Assembly: GCF_010731635.1 (NCBI RefSeq)
Contig: NZ_AP022583.1
Location: forward strand, 4,092,001 to 4,156,000
Length of the DNA stretch: 64,000 nt
Reading direction: 5' to 3'
From: Mycobacterium noviomagense
Lineage (GTDB): Bacteria > Actinomycetota > Actinomycetes > Mycobacteriales > Mycobacteriaceae
The position numbers were made by a program, and so were the translations under genes. The number at the start of each line of letters is the position of its first letter. The first letter of the stretch is position 1. Shown here piece by piece: positions 41,415 to 53,693 of this stretch. A model generated the notes under the pieces. That model was given only the letters and a program-made list of their open reading frames with translations. It had not been told where the DNA came from and ran no database searches.

Positions 41415-42437
41415 GTGACAACGCTTGCAGAGCAATACGATTGCTTGCTTATCGATCTGGATGGGACCGTCTTTCGGGGCCGCCAGCCCACCGACGGCGC
41501 GGTGGAGTCGCTGGACAAGGTGCGTAGCCGAAAGCTGTTCATCACCAACAACGCGTCCCGCGCGGCAGACGAAGTCGCCGAGCACCTGCGCGATTTAGGC
41601 TTCACGGCAACCGGCGACGACGTGGTCACCAGCGGCCAGACCGCCGCGCATGTGCTCGCCGATCAGCTTCCGCCCGGCTCACGGGTACTGGTCGTGGGCA
41701 CCGATTCACTGGCCAACGAGATCGCCGCAGTCGGATTGCGTCCTGTTCGGCTGTGGCAAGACGAGCCGGTGGCGGTGGTCCAGGGCCACTCGCCCACGAC
41801 AGGATGGCCCGACCTTGCCGAGGCAGCGCTGGCCATCCGCGCGGGCGCGCTGTGGGTGGCGGCCAATGTCGACCGCACCTTGCCGTCCGAGCGCGGGCTG
41901 TTGCCCGGTAACGGGTCGATGGTTGCCGCACTGCGAGCTGCAACCGATGCCGAACCGCAAGTGGCCGGTAAGCCTGCGCCGACACTGATGACCGACGCGG
42001 TGGCACGCGGCGACTTTCGCGCACCGCTGGTGGTCGGTGATCGCTTGGACACCGACATCGCCGGCGCCAACGCGGCAAAGCTGCCCAGCCTGATGGTCCT
42101 CACGGGCGTGAATTCGGCCCGCGATGCCGTTTATGCCGTGCCGTCGCAACGGCCCACCTACATCGCGCACGACCTGCGCTCGCTGCACCGCGACGCCGAC
42201 GAGCTCGCGGTTGCGCCGCGAGCGGCATGGCGAGTCGAAAACCGTGACGGCACGGTGACGGTCAGCGCGAACGACGAGGACGCCGGGGACGGGCTGTCGG
42301 TGGTTCGCGCCGTCGCCAAGGCTGTTTGGGACGCAGACTGCGACGACGGCCATATCACGGTCAAGGCCGGCGACGAGCAGGCCCGCGACGCCCTGAGCCG
42401 CTGGTCCCTGTTCACCGACGAAGATCGGCTAGCGTAA
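41415..42437 (+). CDS. HAD-family glycerol-3-phosphate phosphatase (Rv1692-like)
   Basis: 340 residues from GTG 41415. HAD motif I is LLIDLDGTVFRG with both aspartates, motif II FITNNAS, motif III around GKPAP, and motif IV VVGDRLDTDIAGAN. The large cap lies between motifs II and III, as in NagD/PGP-type phosphatases. Its equivalent Rv1692 has been shown to hydrolyse glycerol-3-phosphate and to recycle glycerophospholipid head groups. The last ~80 residues (APRAAWRVENRDGTVTVSAN ...) form an extra C-terminal domain. Confidence 0.87.
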   Translation: MTTLAEQYDCLLIDLDGTVFRGRQPTDGAVESLDKVRSRKLFITNNASRAADEVAEHLRDLGFTATGDDVVTSGQTAAHVLADQLPPGSRVLVVGTDSLANEIAAVGLRPVRLWQDEPVAVVQGHSPTTGWPDLAEAALAIRAGALWVAANVDRTLPSERGLLPGNGSMVAALRAATDAEPQVAGKPAPTLMTDAVARGDFRAPLVVGDRLDTDIAGANAAKLPSLMVLTGVNSARDAVYAVPSQRPTYIAHDLRSLHRDADELAVAPRAAWRVENRDGTVTVSANDEDAGDGLSVVRAVAKAVWDADCDDGHITVKAGDEQARDALSRWSLFTDEDRLA

Positions 42438-42450
42438 AGGGCGCAATGAC

Positions 42451-42497
42451 CCGCGCCGGCGACGATGCTTCAGCGATGCGATGAGGAGGAGCGGCGC
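42451..42497 (+). repeat. MIRU-like dispersed repeat, copy supplying a ribosome site
   Basis: It reads CCGCGCCGGCGACGATGCTT, CAGCGATGCG, ATGAGGAGGAGCGGCGC. It fills the gap between the phosphatase and the 58-residue gene, whose GTG follows two bases later, so its GAGGAGGAG is the ribosome binding site. Confidence 0.75.
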
Positions 42498-42498
42498 A

Positions 42499-42675
42499 GT
42501 GACATACGACCCTGACCAGATCCGCGCCCAGATCAACGCGCTGCTCGCCGGGCTGCCCGATCTCGCGGACGATGAGAACAGCCTCGCCGAGGCCGACCTC
42601 GACGAGATCGCGCGCCGGCTTTCCGAAGCGCACGACGTGCTGGTGCGCGCGCTGGAGTCGGCGGAGAAGGGCTGA
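42499..42675 (+). CDS. small conserved acidic protein (Rv1693-like)
   Basis: 58 residues from GTG 42499 (VTYDPDQIRAQINALLAG), the same length as Rv1693; GAGGAGGAG of the repeat lies about six bases upstream. It is very acidic and predicted helical (EADLDEIARRLSEAHDVLV), with no membrane segment. An ATG at 42481 lies in the repeat and is not preferred. It stands six bases before tlyA in the same operon. Function unknown. Confidence 0.8.
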   Translation: MTYDPDQIRAQINALLAGLPDLADDENSLAEADLDEIARRLSEAHDVLVRALESAEKG

Positions 42676-42681
42676 GCGCCC

Positions 42682-43491
42682 GTGGCACGACGTGCCCGCA
42701 TCGACGCCGAACTGGTCCGGCGCGGGCTGGCGCGATCCCGTCAGCAAGCCGCCGAGTTGATCGGGGCGGGCAAGGTGAGCATCGACGGGATGCCGGCGGC
42801 CAAGCCGAGCACCAACGTGCCCGTCACCGCCGCCGTCACCGTCGCGCACGGTGACGAGCGCAGCTGGGTGTCGCGCGGTGCTTGCAAACTCATTGGGGCC
42901 CTTGACGCTTTCGGCATCACCGTCGATGGACGGCGCTGCCTGGATGCGGGCGCGTCGACCGGTGGGTTCACCGAAGTGCTACTGGATCGGGGCGCGCGGG
43001 AAGTCGTCGCCGCCGACGTCGGCTACGGACAGCTGGCGTGGGCGCTGCGGTCCGATCCGCGGGTGGTTGTCGTCGAACGCACCAACGTCCGCGATCTCTC
43101 GCCTGCTGCGATCGGCGGCCCGGTCGACATGGTCGTGGCCGACCTGTCGTTCATCTCGCTGACCACGGTCTTGCCCGCCTTGACTGCATGCGCGTCACCG
43201 GACGCCGATATCGTTCCCATGGTGAAGCCGCAGTTCGAGGTCGGAAAGGGTCAAGTCGGGGCCGGCGGGGTCGTGCATGACCCGAAGCTGCGCTGCGAGT
43301 CGGTGCTTACCGTGGCCCGACGCGCCGAGGAGCTGGGCTGGCACACCGTCGGCGTCACCGCCAGCCCGCTACCGGGGCCGTCCGGCAATGTCGAATACTT
43401 CCTGTGGCTCCGCGCCCAGCCGGAGCAGCCGCTATCCGGCGAGGCGTTGGTGGACGCGGTACGGCACGCCGTCGACGAGGGGCCGCAATGA
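42682..43491 (+). CDS. tlyA: 16S/23S rRNA 2'-O-methyltransferase TlyA
   Basis: 269 residues from GTG 42682. TlyA methylates the ribose of C1409 in 16S and C1920 in 23S rRNA; loss gives capreomycin and viomycin resistance in M. tuberculosis. An N-terminal S4-like domain (residues 1-60, [20 protein letters not shown]) is followed by the Rossmann methyltransferase domain with SAM motif [16 protein letters not shown] and [11 protein letters not shown]. Both proposed target sites are present in the rRNA genes of this window. The stop overlaps nadK. Confidence 0.95.
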   Translation: MARRARIDAELVRRGLARSRQQAAELIGAGKVSIDGMPAAKPSTNVPVTAAVTVAHGDERSWVSRGACKLIGALDAFGITVDGRRCLDAGASTGGFTEVLLDRGAREVVAADVGYGQLAWALRSDPRVVVVERTNVRDLSPAAIGGPVDMVVADLSFISLTTVLPALTACASPDADIVPMVKPQFEVGKGQVGAGGVVHDPKLRCESVLTVARRAEELGWHTVGVTASPLPGPSGNVEYFLWLRAQPEQPLSGEALVDAVRHAVDEGPQ

Positions 43492-44411
43492 CCCACGACC
43501 GCACCGTGCTGTTGGTGGTGCACACCGGACGCGAGGAAGTGACCGATACCGCACGCCGGGTCGAGAAAACACTGGCGGACAACGGGATTGGACTGCGTGC
43601 GCTGTCGGCTGAGGCGGTCGACAGGGGTTCGGTGCACCTGTCGCCCGACGACATGCGGGCGTTGGGCGTCGACATCGAGGTGGTTGACGCCGACCCTCGC
43701 GCCGCCGAAGGATGCGAGCTGGTGCTCGTGCTCGGCGGTGACGGTACCTTTCTACGCGCAGCCGAGCTGGCCCGGAGCGCGAACATCCCGGTACTCGGGG
43801 TGAACTTGGGCCGGATCGGATTCCTTGCCGAGGCTGAGGCCGAAGCCATCGACGCCGTGCTCGAACGGGTGGTCGCCCGGAATTACCGGATCGAAGATCG
43901 CCTGACGCTCGACATCGTGGTGCGCGACGAGACCGGGATCGTCGACCGCGGATGGGCGATGAACGAGGCGAGCTTGGAAAAAGGCCCGCGGCTGGGCGTT
44001 CTCGGGGTTGTTCTCGAGGTCGACGGGCGGCCGGTGTCGACGTTCGGCTGCGACGGGGTGTTGGTGTCGACGCCGACGGGATCGACCGCCTACGCGTTCT
44101 CCGCCGGGGGCCCGGTGTTGTGGCCCGACCTGGAGGCGATCCTGGTGGTGCCCAACAATGCTCATGCGCTGTTCGCCCGGCCCATGGTCACCAGCCCCGA
44201 GGCGACAATCGCGATCGAAGTCGAGTCGGGCGGCCACAACGCCCTGGTGTTCTGCGACGGCCGCCGCGAAATGCTGGTACCGGCCGGCGGGCGGCTCGAG
44301 GTGACGCGCTGCGACACACCGGTGAAGTGGGCACGGCTGGATAGCGCACCGTTCACCGACCGTCTGGTACGCAAGTTCCGGCTGCCGGTTACCGGATGGC
44401 GCGGGCAATAA
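43488..44411 (+). CDS. nadK: NAD kinase
   Basis: 307 residues from ATG 43488, overlapping tlyA by 4 bases; the length equals Rv1695 (PpnK). It phosphorylates NAD to NADP using ATP or polyphosphate. The [11 protein letters not shown] motif, [12 protein letters not shown], the [16 protein letters not shown] segment and [10 protein letters not shown] are all intact. recN follows 13 bases later. Confidence 0.96.
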   Translation: MTHDRTVLLVVHTGREEVTDTARRVEKTLADNGIGLRALSAEAVDRGSVHLSPDDMRALGVDIEVVDADPRAAEGCELVLVLGGDGTFLRAAELARSANIPVLGVNLGRIGFLAEAEAEAIDAVLERVVARNYRIEDRLTLDIVVRDETGIVDRGWAMNEASLEKGPRLGVLGVVLEVDGRPVSTFGCDGVLVSTPTGSTAYAFSAGGPVLWPDLEAILVVPNNAHALFARPMVTSPEATIAIEVESGGHNALVFCDGRREMLVPAGGRLEVTRCDTPVKWARLDSAPFTDRLVRKFRLPVTGWRGQ

Positions 44412-44424
44412 GCGGTGCCGGCGG

Positions 44425-46215
44425 ATGCTGACTGAAATACGCATCGAGTCGCTGGGCGCGATCAGCGCCGCGACCGCGGAGTTCGGCCAGGGCCTGACCG
44501 TGCTCACCGGCGAGACTGGCACCGGCAAGACGATGGTGGTCACCGGGCTGCAGCTGCTCGGTGGGGCGCGCGCCGACGCCACCCGCGTGCGGTCGGGTGC
44601 CGACCGCGCGGTGGTCGAAGGTCGTTTCACCACAGTCGATCTCGACGAAGCCGCCGCCGCCCAGATCGACGACATCCTGGACTCGTCGGGAGCCGAACGC
44701 GACGAGGACGGCAGCGTAATCGCGTCGCGCTCGGTCAGCCGGGACGGGCCATCGCGCGCGTACCTGGGCGGACGCAGCGTGCCCGCCAAGTCGCTGAGCA
44801 GTTTCACCACCGAGTTGCTCACGTTGCACGGCCAAAACGACCAGCTGCGCTTGATGCGGCCCGAACAGCAGCGCAACGCATTGGACCGGTTCGCCGACGT
44901 CGGCTCGCGGCTGGAGCGCTACCGCAAATTGCGCGACGCCTGGCAGTCGGCGCGGCGCGACCTCGTCGAGCGCCGCAACCACGCCCGCGAACTGGCGCAG
45001 GAGGCCGACCGGTTGAAGTTCGCGCTCAACGAGATCGACGCCGTCGACCCCGAACCGGGTGAGGACGACGCGCTGCTCGCCGACATCCGGCGGCTCTCCG
45101 AACTCGACGCGCTGCGCGAGGCCGCGGCCAGTGCGCGCGGGGCGTTATCCGGCGCGTTGGACGACAGCGGTGCCGCCGCCGAGTTTCCGGGCGAGCCGCG
45201 ATCGGCCGCCGATCTGCTCGGGCAGGCGAAGGCGGCGTTGGCGGCGACCGACGACGCCACACTGCGCGCCCTGGCCGACCAACTCGACGAGGCGCTGGCG
45301 GTGGTGAGCGATGCCGCCCGCGAGCTCGGCGACTACCTCTTCCAGCTGCCCGCCGACGCCAGCGCACTGGACACCAAGCTCGCCCGTCAAGCCGACCTGC
45401 GCACGCTCACCCGCAAATACGCTGCCGACATCGACGGCGTGCTGCAGTGGGCGCGCCAGGCGCGGACCAGGCTGGCTCAGATCGACGTTTCCGAGGAGGC
45501 GCTGACCAGCCTGCAGCGCCGGGTCGACGAACTGGCAGTCCAATTGGCCGAAGCGGCAACCGATCTCAGTAAGTTGCGCAGGCAAGCAGCCAAGCGGCTG
45601 GCCAAGGCCGTCAGCGCGGAGCTGTCCGGGCTGGCGATGGCCAATGCCGAGCTCGCCGTCAGCGTGACCACCGCGGCCGCCAACGACGACAATCCGGCCG
45701 CGCTGCGACTCCCGTCGGGCGAGCTGGTTCATGCCGGCGCAGACGGCATCGACCAGGTCGAGTTCGGTTTCGCCGCCCATCGCGGGACGACGGTGTTGCC
45801 GCTGTCGAAAAGCGCCTCCGGCGGTGAGCTGTCGCGGGTGATGCTGGCTTTAGAGGTCGTGCTGGCCACCTCGGCCCGACGTTCGGCGGGCACCACCATG
45901 GTGTTCGACGAGGTCGACGCCGGCGTGGGCGGGCGAGCCGCGGTGCAGATCGGTCGACGGCTGGCGAGGCTGGCTCACACCCACCAGGTCATCGTGGTGA
46001 CCCACCTGCCCCAGGTGGCCGCTTATGCCGATGTACATCTGGTTGTGGACACCATCGGAGCAGACGGCGCCAGCGCGGTACGCCGCGTGGAGGGCGCGGA
46101 CCGCGTCGCCGAGCTGGCCCGGATGCTGGCCGGTCTGGGTGACTCCGACAGCGGCCGTGCACACGCCAGCGAGCTGCTGGAGGCTGCCCGAGCCGAGATC
46201 AGCTCGAGTCCATAG
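44425..46215 (+). CDS. recN: DNA repair protein RecN
   Basis: 596 residues from ATG 44425. RecN is an SMC-like ATPase that acts at double-strand breaks. It has Walker A GETGTGKTMVV at the N-terminus, a long central coiled coil (residues ~150-380), the signature SASGGELSRVMLAL and Walker B VFDEVDAGVGG, then THLPQVAAYAD. An N-terminal head with MLTEIRIESLGAI is typical. It closes the tlyA-nadK-recN unit. Confidence 0.96.
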   Translation: MLTEIRIESLGAISAATAEFGQGLTVLTGETGTGKTMVVTGLQLLGGARADATRVRSGADRAVVEGRFTTVDLDEAAAAQIDDILDSSGAERDEDGSVIASRSVSRDGPSRAYLGGRSVPAKSLSSFTTELLTLHGQNDQLRLMRPEQQRNALDRFADVGSRLERYRKLRDAWQSARRDLVERRNHARELAQEADRLKFALNEIDAVDPEPGEDDALLADIRRLSELDALREAAASARGALSGALDDSGAAAEFPGEPRSAADLLGQAKAALAATDDATLRALADQLDEALAVVSDAARELGDYLFQLPADASALDTKLARQADLRTLTRKYAADIDGVLQWARQARTRLAQIDVSEEALTSLQRRVDELAVQLAEAATDLSKLRRQAAKRLAKAVSAELSGLAMANAELAVSVTTAAANDDNPAALRLPSGELVHAGADGIDQVEFGFAAHRGTTVLPLSKSASGGELSRVMLALEVVLATSARRSAGTTMVFDEVDAGVGGRAAVQIGRRLARLAHTHQVIVVTHLPQVAAYADVHLVVDTIGADGASAVRRVEGADRVAELARMLAGLGDSDSGRAHASELLEAARAEISSSP

Positions 46216-46307
46216 TGCTGTGGCAGATGTGACAATTTATAACTACTGAGGCTGTTGTTACGGCGCGCCTACTCGCAACCGGGTGGTTCCGCCGACAGAA
46301 TCGCCGC

Positions 46308-47489
46308 ATGAAGATGTCAGCGCTTCTGTCTCGTAATGCTGAGCGGCCCGGGGTTGTCGGCACCGCCCGGGTCGACCGCGACATCGACCGCCTGCTGCGC
46401 CGGGTGGGTCCCGGTGACATCGTGGTCCTCGACGTGCTCGATCTCGATCGCGTCACCGCCGATGCGCTCGTCGAAGCCGACATCGCCGGCGTCGTCAACG
46501 CGTCTCCCTCAGTGTCCGGCCGCTACCCCAACCTGGGCCCGGAGGTGTTGGTCGCCAACGGGGTCACCCTGATCGACGAGGCGGGCCCGGAGGTCTTCAA
46601 GAAAATCAAGGACGGCGCCAAAGTTCGGCTCTACAACGGCGGGGTGTATTCCGGCGACCGTCGGCTGATTCACGGCACCGAGCGCACCGACCATGACATC
46701 GCCGACCTGATGCACGAAGCGAAAAGCGGGCTGGTCGCTCATTTAGAGGCGTTCGCGGGCAACACCATTGAGTTCATCCGCAGCGAAAGCCCGTTGTTGA
46801 TCGACGGCATCGGTATTCCGGATGTCGACGTGGACATGCGCCGCCGCCATGTGGTGGTGGTGTCCGATGAGCCCAGTGCCGCCGATGATTTGAAGGCGCT
46901 CAAGCCATTCATCAAGGAATACCAGCCGGTGCTGATCGGTGTCGGCGCCGGAGCCGACGTTCTGCGCAAGGCGGGATATCGGCCCCAGCTCATCGTCGGC
47001 GACCCCGAGCAGATGAGCGCGGAAGTCCTCAAATGCGGTGCGCAGGTGGTGTTACCGGCTGACGCCGACGGCCATGCGCCGGGCCTGGAACGGATCCAGG
47101 ACCTCGGCGTAGGAGCGATGACGTTCCCGGCTGCCGGCTCTGCGACCGACCTGGCCCTGCTGCTGGCCGATCACCACGGCGCCGCGCTGTTGGTCACCGC
47201 CGGGCACACCGCCAACATCGAGACGTTCTTCGACCGCACACGCGTGGCCAGCAACCCGTCGACCTTCCTGACCAGGCTGCGGGTGGGGGAAAAGCTGGTG
47301 GACGCCAAGGCTGTCGCCACGTTGTATCGCAGCCACATGTCGGCTGGCGCTGTTGCGCTTTTGGTGTTGACGATGCTGATCGCCGTCATCGCCGTGCTGT
47401 GGGTGTCGCGGGCCGACGCCGTGGTGGTGCATTGGGTCGTCGAGTACTGGAACCGCTTCTCCCTGTGGGTGCAGGGCCGGATCACCTAG
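46308..47489 (+). CDS. steA: SteA-like septation protein (Rv1697-like)
   Basis: 393 residues from ATG 46308. The soluble part contains a thiamin-pyrophosphokinase-like domain (GVGAGADVLRKAGYRPQLIV, GDPEQMS, LPADADGHAPGLERIQDLG). One membrane helix near the C-terminus (AVALLVLTMLIAVIAVLWV) and a short tail follow. In Corynebacterium the pair SteA-SteB sits at the septum and promotes cell separation through the hydrolase RipA. The next gene is the SteB/MctB equivalent, 12 bases away, so the same role is likely here. Confidence 0.85.
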   Translation: MKMSALLSRNAERPGVVGTARVDRDIDRLLRRVGPGDIVVLDVLDLDRVTADALVEADIAGVVNASPSVSGRYPNLGPEVLVANGVTLIDEAGPEVFKKIKDGAKVRLYNGGVYSGDRRLIHGTERTDHDIADLMHEAKSGLVAHLEAFAGNTIEFIRSESPLLIDGIGIPDVDVDMRRRHVVVVSDEPSAADDLKALKPFIKEYQPVLIGVGAGADVLRKAGYRPQLIVGDPEQMSAEVLKCGAQVVLPADADGHAPGLERIQDLGVGAMTFPAAGSATDLALLLADHHGAALLVTAGHTANIETFFDRTRVASNPSTFLTRLRVGEKLVDAKAVATLYRSHMSAGAVALLVLTMLIAVIAVLWVSRADAVVVHWVVEYWNRFSLWVQGRIT

Positions 47490-47501
47490 GCGGCGCTGAC
47501 G

Positions 47502-48446
47502 GTGATATCCCTACGCCACCATGCTATTTCGCTGGCTGCGGTGTTTGTGGCGCTGGCGCTCGGCGTCGTCTTGGGGTCAGGCCTGCTGTCTGATACGGTG
47601 CTGTCCGGCTTGCGGGCCGAAAAGCGGGATCTGCACGCTCAGATCGACAGGCTCAACGACCAGAAGAACGCGCTGAACGAAAAGCTCAGCGCAGCAAATG
47701 ATTTTACTTCTCAAATGGCGGCACACATCGTCCACGACGCACTCGCGGGCAAGTCGGTCATTGTGTTCCGCACCCCGGACGCCAAAGACGACGATGTCCA
47801 AGCAGTGTCGAAATTGATGGGCCAGGCTGGAGCGACGCTGCGCGGAATGGTGTCGCTGACCCAGGAGTTCATCGACGCCAACTCGGCGGAAAAGCTGCGC
47901 TCGGTTGTGAACTCCTCGATCGTGCCAGCCGGTGCGCAATTGAGCACCAAGCTCGTCGACCAAGGTTCGCAGGCCGGTGATCTGCTCGGAATTGCGTTGC
48001 TGATCAACCGTGATCCCGCGGTTCCCACCGTCGATGACGCCCAGCGCGACGTCGTGCTGGCGGCACTTCGCGATACCGGTTTCATCTCCTATCCCTCCGA
48101 CGCGCATATCGGTGCAGCGAACGCAGCCGTGGTCATCACCGGTGGTGGGCTTGGCGACGACGCCGGAAACCAAGGTGTGAGTGTGGCGCGGTTCGCCGCC
48201 GCACTGGCACCTCACGGCACCGGCACGGTGTTGGCCGGTCGCGACGGATCCGCCAGCGGAACGGCGGCCGTCGCCGTCACTCGTGCCGATCCCGGGATGG
48301 CGTCGGCGATTACCACCGTCGATGACGTCGACGCCGAGTCTGGGCGGATCACGGTGGTCCTGGGTTTACATGACCTGATCAACGGCGCTCGTACTGGCCA
48401 GTACGGAATAGGTCACGGCGCCACGTCGCTCACTGTCGCCCAGTAG
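47502..48446 (+). CDS. mctB: MctB/SteB-type membrane-anchored protein
   Basis: 314 residues from GTG 47502. One N-terminal membrane helix (AISLAAVFVALALGVVLGSG) is followed by a coiled coil (GLRAEKRDLHAQIDRLNDQK ...) and an extracytoplasmic domain. In M. tuberculosis Rv1698 is described as MctB, needed for copper resistance and also as an outer-membrane channel. In Corynebacterium the relative is SteB, the partner of SteA. The topology here suits SteB; copper export is not obvious from sequence, since no Cys, Met or His cluster is seen. Confidence 0.86.
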   Translation: MISLRHHAISLAAVFVALALGVVLGSGLLSDTVLSGLRAEKRDLHAQIDRLNDQKNALNEKLSAANDFTSQMAAHIVHDALAGKSVIVFRTPDAKDDDVQAVSKLMGQAGATLRGMVSLTQEFIDANSAEKLRSVVNSSIVPAGAQLSTKLVDQGSQAGDLLGIALLINRDPAVPTVDDAQRDVVLAALRDTGFISYPSDAHIGAANAAVVITGGGLGDDAGNQGVSVARFAAALAPHGTGTVLAGRDGSASGTAAVAVTRADPGMASAITTVDDVDAESGRITVVLGLHDLINGARTGQYGIGHGATSLTVAQ

Positions 48447-50960
<2,514 letters not shown>

Positions 50961-50964
<4 letters not shown>

Positions 50965-51908
50965 CTACGTTGGCGCCGCCGCTCGAGACCCAAGTGCAGA
51001 GCTATCTCGACCATCTGACGATCGAGCGGGGCGTGGCCGCCAACACGCTGAGTTCCTACCGCCGCGACCTGCGCCGCTACCTCGAGCACCTAACGGTGCG
51101 CGGCATCGACGATCTGGCCAAGGTCACCGAGGACGACGTCAGCGACTTCCTCGTGGCGCTGCGCCGTGGTGATCCCGATGCGGGCGCGGTGCCGCTGTCG
51201 GCGGTGTCGGCCGCGCGCGCCCTGATCGCGGTGCGCGGCTTGCACCGGTTCGCAGCGGCTGAAGGCCTCACCGATGTCGATGTGGCGCGGGAGGTCAAAC
51301 CACCGACCTCAGGCCGCCGGCTGCCCAAGAGTCTGACCGTCGACGAGGTGCTGGCTCTGCTGGCGGCAGCGGGCGGCGACAGTCCGTCGGACGGACCGCT
51401 GACGCTGCGCAACCGGGCGCTCCTGGAGTTCTTGTACTCCACCGGAGCGCGGATTTCCGAAGCTGTGGGGCTCGATGTCGACGACATCGACGTACAGGCC
51501 AGGTCAGTGCTGCTGCGCGGCAAGGGCGGCAAGCAGCGGCTGGTGCCGGTCGGGCGTCCCGCTGTGGAGGCGCTGCAGGCCTATCTGGTGCGGGGACGCC
51601 CAGAGCTGGCTCGGCGCGGCCGGGGAACGCCCAGCATGTTCCTCAACGCCCGTGGTGGGCGGTTGTCGCGGCAAAGCGCCTGGCAGGTATTGCAGGATGC
51701 CGCCGAACGTGCCGGCATCACCTCGAAAGTGTCGCCACACATGCTGCGGCACTCGTTTGCCACCCACCTGCTCGACGGCGGCGCCGACGTTCGAGTGGTA
51801 CAGGAGCTGCTCGGCCACGCGTCTGTGACGACGACTCAGATCTACACGCTGGTGACCGTGCACGCGCTGCGGGAAGTCTGGGCCGGCGCGCATCCGCGAG
51901 CGCGTTAG
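50961..51908 (+). CDS. xerD: site-specific tyrosine recombinase XerD
   Basis: 315 residues from ATG 50961, overlapping the nudix stop by 4 bases. XerD with XerC resolves chromosome dimers at dif. The N-terminal SAM-like domain covers residues 10-110; the catalytic domain has the full set: R in [10 protein letters not shown] in [20 protein letters not shown] (H, R), [12 protein letters not shown] (H and the tyrosine nucleophile). It is in the Rv1701 place and is a housekeeping copy, not a phage integrase. Confidence 0.95.
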
Positions 51909-52660
51909 CCACCCAGGTACTCCGACTCCAACACCAGGTCAGCGACCAGCGTCTGGTACTCCACGTGTGCCTTGTGCTCGGTGGTGTTCCACAGCTTGCC
52001 CTGCTGCTCACGCATGTAGGACCGGTACTTGGGCGCGCCGGGCACCTTGACGTTGTCGGCGACGACAATTGATCCCTCGTGCAGCCAGCCCCGGTCGAGG
52101 ATGCTTTGCAGATCGGGAAGGTAAGCATCCTTGTCGTGGTCGAGGAACACGAAATCTATTGCGCCAGCGGTAAATCCGTGCTCATTGGCCAGCGTGTCCA
52201 TAGTGCGCCCGCCGTCGCCGATGGTGCCGACTACACACGTCACCCGGTCGCCGACCCCGGCATGCGCCCAGATTTGTCGAGCGTTGACGGCGTTGGCTTC
52301 GGCCAGCTCGACCGAGTACACCTTGGCGGCGGGTGCGGCACGCGCAATCCGCAGCGCCCCGTAACCGCAGTAGGTGCCCAACTCCAGCGCGAGTTTGGGG
52401 GCGGCGCGGCGGACCGCGGCGTCGAGCAGCGCCCCTTTCTCCGGGCCGACGTTGATCAACAGCGACTTCTCGTAGGCGAATCGGTCGATGGTGGCCAGCA
52501 CATCGTCGATGTCACCGGCGCGGGCATTTTCCAGCACGTATCGGACGGCTGCAGCCTCCCGCCCGTCACCGATCTGGCCGGTGGTGGTGATGTTGTGGCT
52601 GCCTATAGCCATCCTCAAGACCGACCACCGCAAGAAGGGGATGCGCTGCTTGAGATTCAT
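51905..52660 (-). CDS. catechol O-methyltransferase-like protein (Rv1703c-like)
   Basis: 251 residues from ATG 52660 ([17 protein letters not shown]); ATG 52612 (MAIGSHN) is an alternative. It resembles vertebrate [19 protein letters not shown] (SAM site), [25 protein letters not shown] (Asp, Lys and metal residues), [18 protein letters not shown], and the C-terminal [20 protein letters not shown]. All catalytic positions are kept, so it is probably an active O-methyltransferase on a catechol or similar diol; the natural substrate is unknown. Convergent overlap of 4 bases with xerD. Confidence 0.85.
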   Translation of the reverse strand: MNLKQRIPFLRWSVLRMAIGSHNITTTGQIGDGREAAAVRYVLENARAGDIDDVLATIDRFAYEKSLLINVGPEKGALLDAAVRRAAPKLALELGTYCGYGALRIARAAPAAKVYSVELAEANAVNARQIWAHAGVGDRVTCVVGTIGDGGRTMDTLANEHGFTAGAIDFVFLDHDKDAYLPDLQSILDRGWLHEGSIVVADNVKVPGAPKYRSYMREQQGKLWNTTEHKAHVEYQTLVADLVLESEYLGG

Positions 52661-52778
52661 ACAGGAGACGATAGCCCCGCGGCCCTGTGCCGGAAATTCG
52701 CTGGTTAGGTTGCTTGCGGGTTTCCCAGCGCAGGCGCGCTAAGCCGTTAGACTTTCCTGCGATGTCCGCCACTAGCCT

Positions 52779-53693
52779 GTGCGTCACCCACCGAACCCCC
52801 ATGCGTTGGGCGACGACACGCGGCCGGGCATGACCGACGACCCCGACAGCGGCGCGGGTGTCGGCCTGACCGGAAGGCCGCCGCGGGCGATTCCCGAGCC
52901 CAAACCGCTTATGTCGCATGGCCCGGCCAAGGTCATCGCGATGTGCAACCAGAAGGGCGGCGTCGGCAAGACCACGTCGACGATCAACCTGGGCGCCGCG
53001 CTGGCCGAGTACGGGCGCCGGGTCCTGCTGGTCGACATGGATCCGCAGGGCGCACTGTCCGCCGGCCTGGGTGTGCCGCACTACGAACTCGAGCGCACGA
53101 TTCACAACCTGCTGGTCGAGCCGCGGGTGTCCATCGACGACGTGCTCATCCACACCCGCGTCAAGCACATGGACCTGGTACCCAGCAACATCGACCTGTC
53201 GGCCGCCGAAATTCAGCTCGTCAATGAGGTGGGCCGCGAGCAGACCTTGGCCCGGGCGCTGCATCCGGTGCTCGACCGATACGACTACGTGCTGATCGAC
53301 TGCCAGCCGTCGCTGGGCTTGCTCACGGTCAACGGCCTGGCGTGCGCCGACGGTGTGGTGATCCCCACCGAGTGCGAATACTTCGCGCTGCGCGGGCTGG
53401 CGTTGCTCACCGACACCGTCGACAAGGTGCACGATCGGCTTAACCCCAAGCTGCAGATCAGCGGCATCCTGGTCACCCGCTACGACCCGCGTACCGTCAA
53501 CGCGCGTGAGGTCATGGCCCGTGTCGTGGAACGGTTCGGTGACCTGGTGTTCGACACGGTCATCAGCCGCACGGTGCGCTTCCCGGAGACCAGCGTCGCC
53601 GGCGAGCCCATCACCTCGTGGGCGCCGAAGTCGAGCGGTGCGGAGGCCTACCGCTCATTGGCCCGCGAGGTCATCCACCGATTCGGCGCGTGA
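52779..53693 (+). CDS. ParA-family ATPase of the parA-scpAB cluster (Rv1708-like)
   Basis: 304 residues from GTG 52779; ATG 52830 (MTDDPDSG) is also possible. A TAGACT -10-like box stands at about 52748. The deviant Walker A QKGGVGKTTSTINLG, LVDMDPQGALSAGLG, and YDYVLIDCQPSLGLLT mark a Soj/ParA ATPase. It leads scpA and scpB, the kleisin and partner of SMC, so it most likely helps position or segregate the nucleoid. It is distinct from the parA next to parB near the origin. Confidence 0.9.
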   Translation: MRHPPNPHALGDDTRPGMTDDPDSGAGVGLTGRPPRAIPEPKPLMSHGPAKVIAMCNQKGGVGKTTSTINLGAALAEYGRRVLLVDMDPQGALSAGLGVPHYELERTIHNLLVEPRVSIDDVLIHTRVKHMDLVPSNIDLSAAEIQLVNEVGREQTLARALHPVLDRYDYVLIDCQPSLGLLTVNGLACADGVVIPTECEYFALRGLALLTDTVDKVHDRLNPKLQISGILVTRYDPRTVNAREVMARVVERFGDLVFDTVISRTVRFPETSVAGEPITSWAPKSSGAEAYRSLAREVIHRFGA

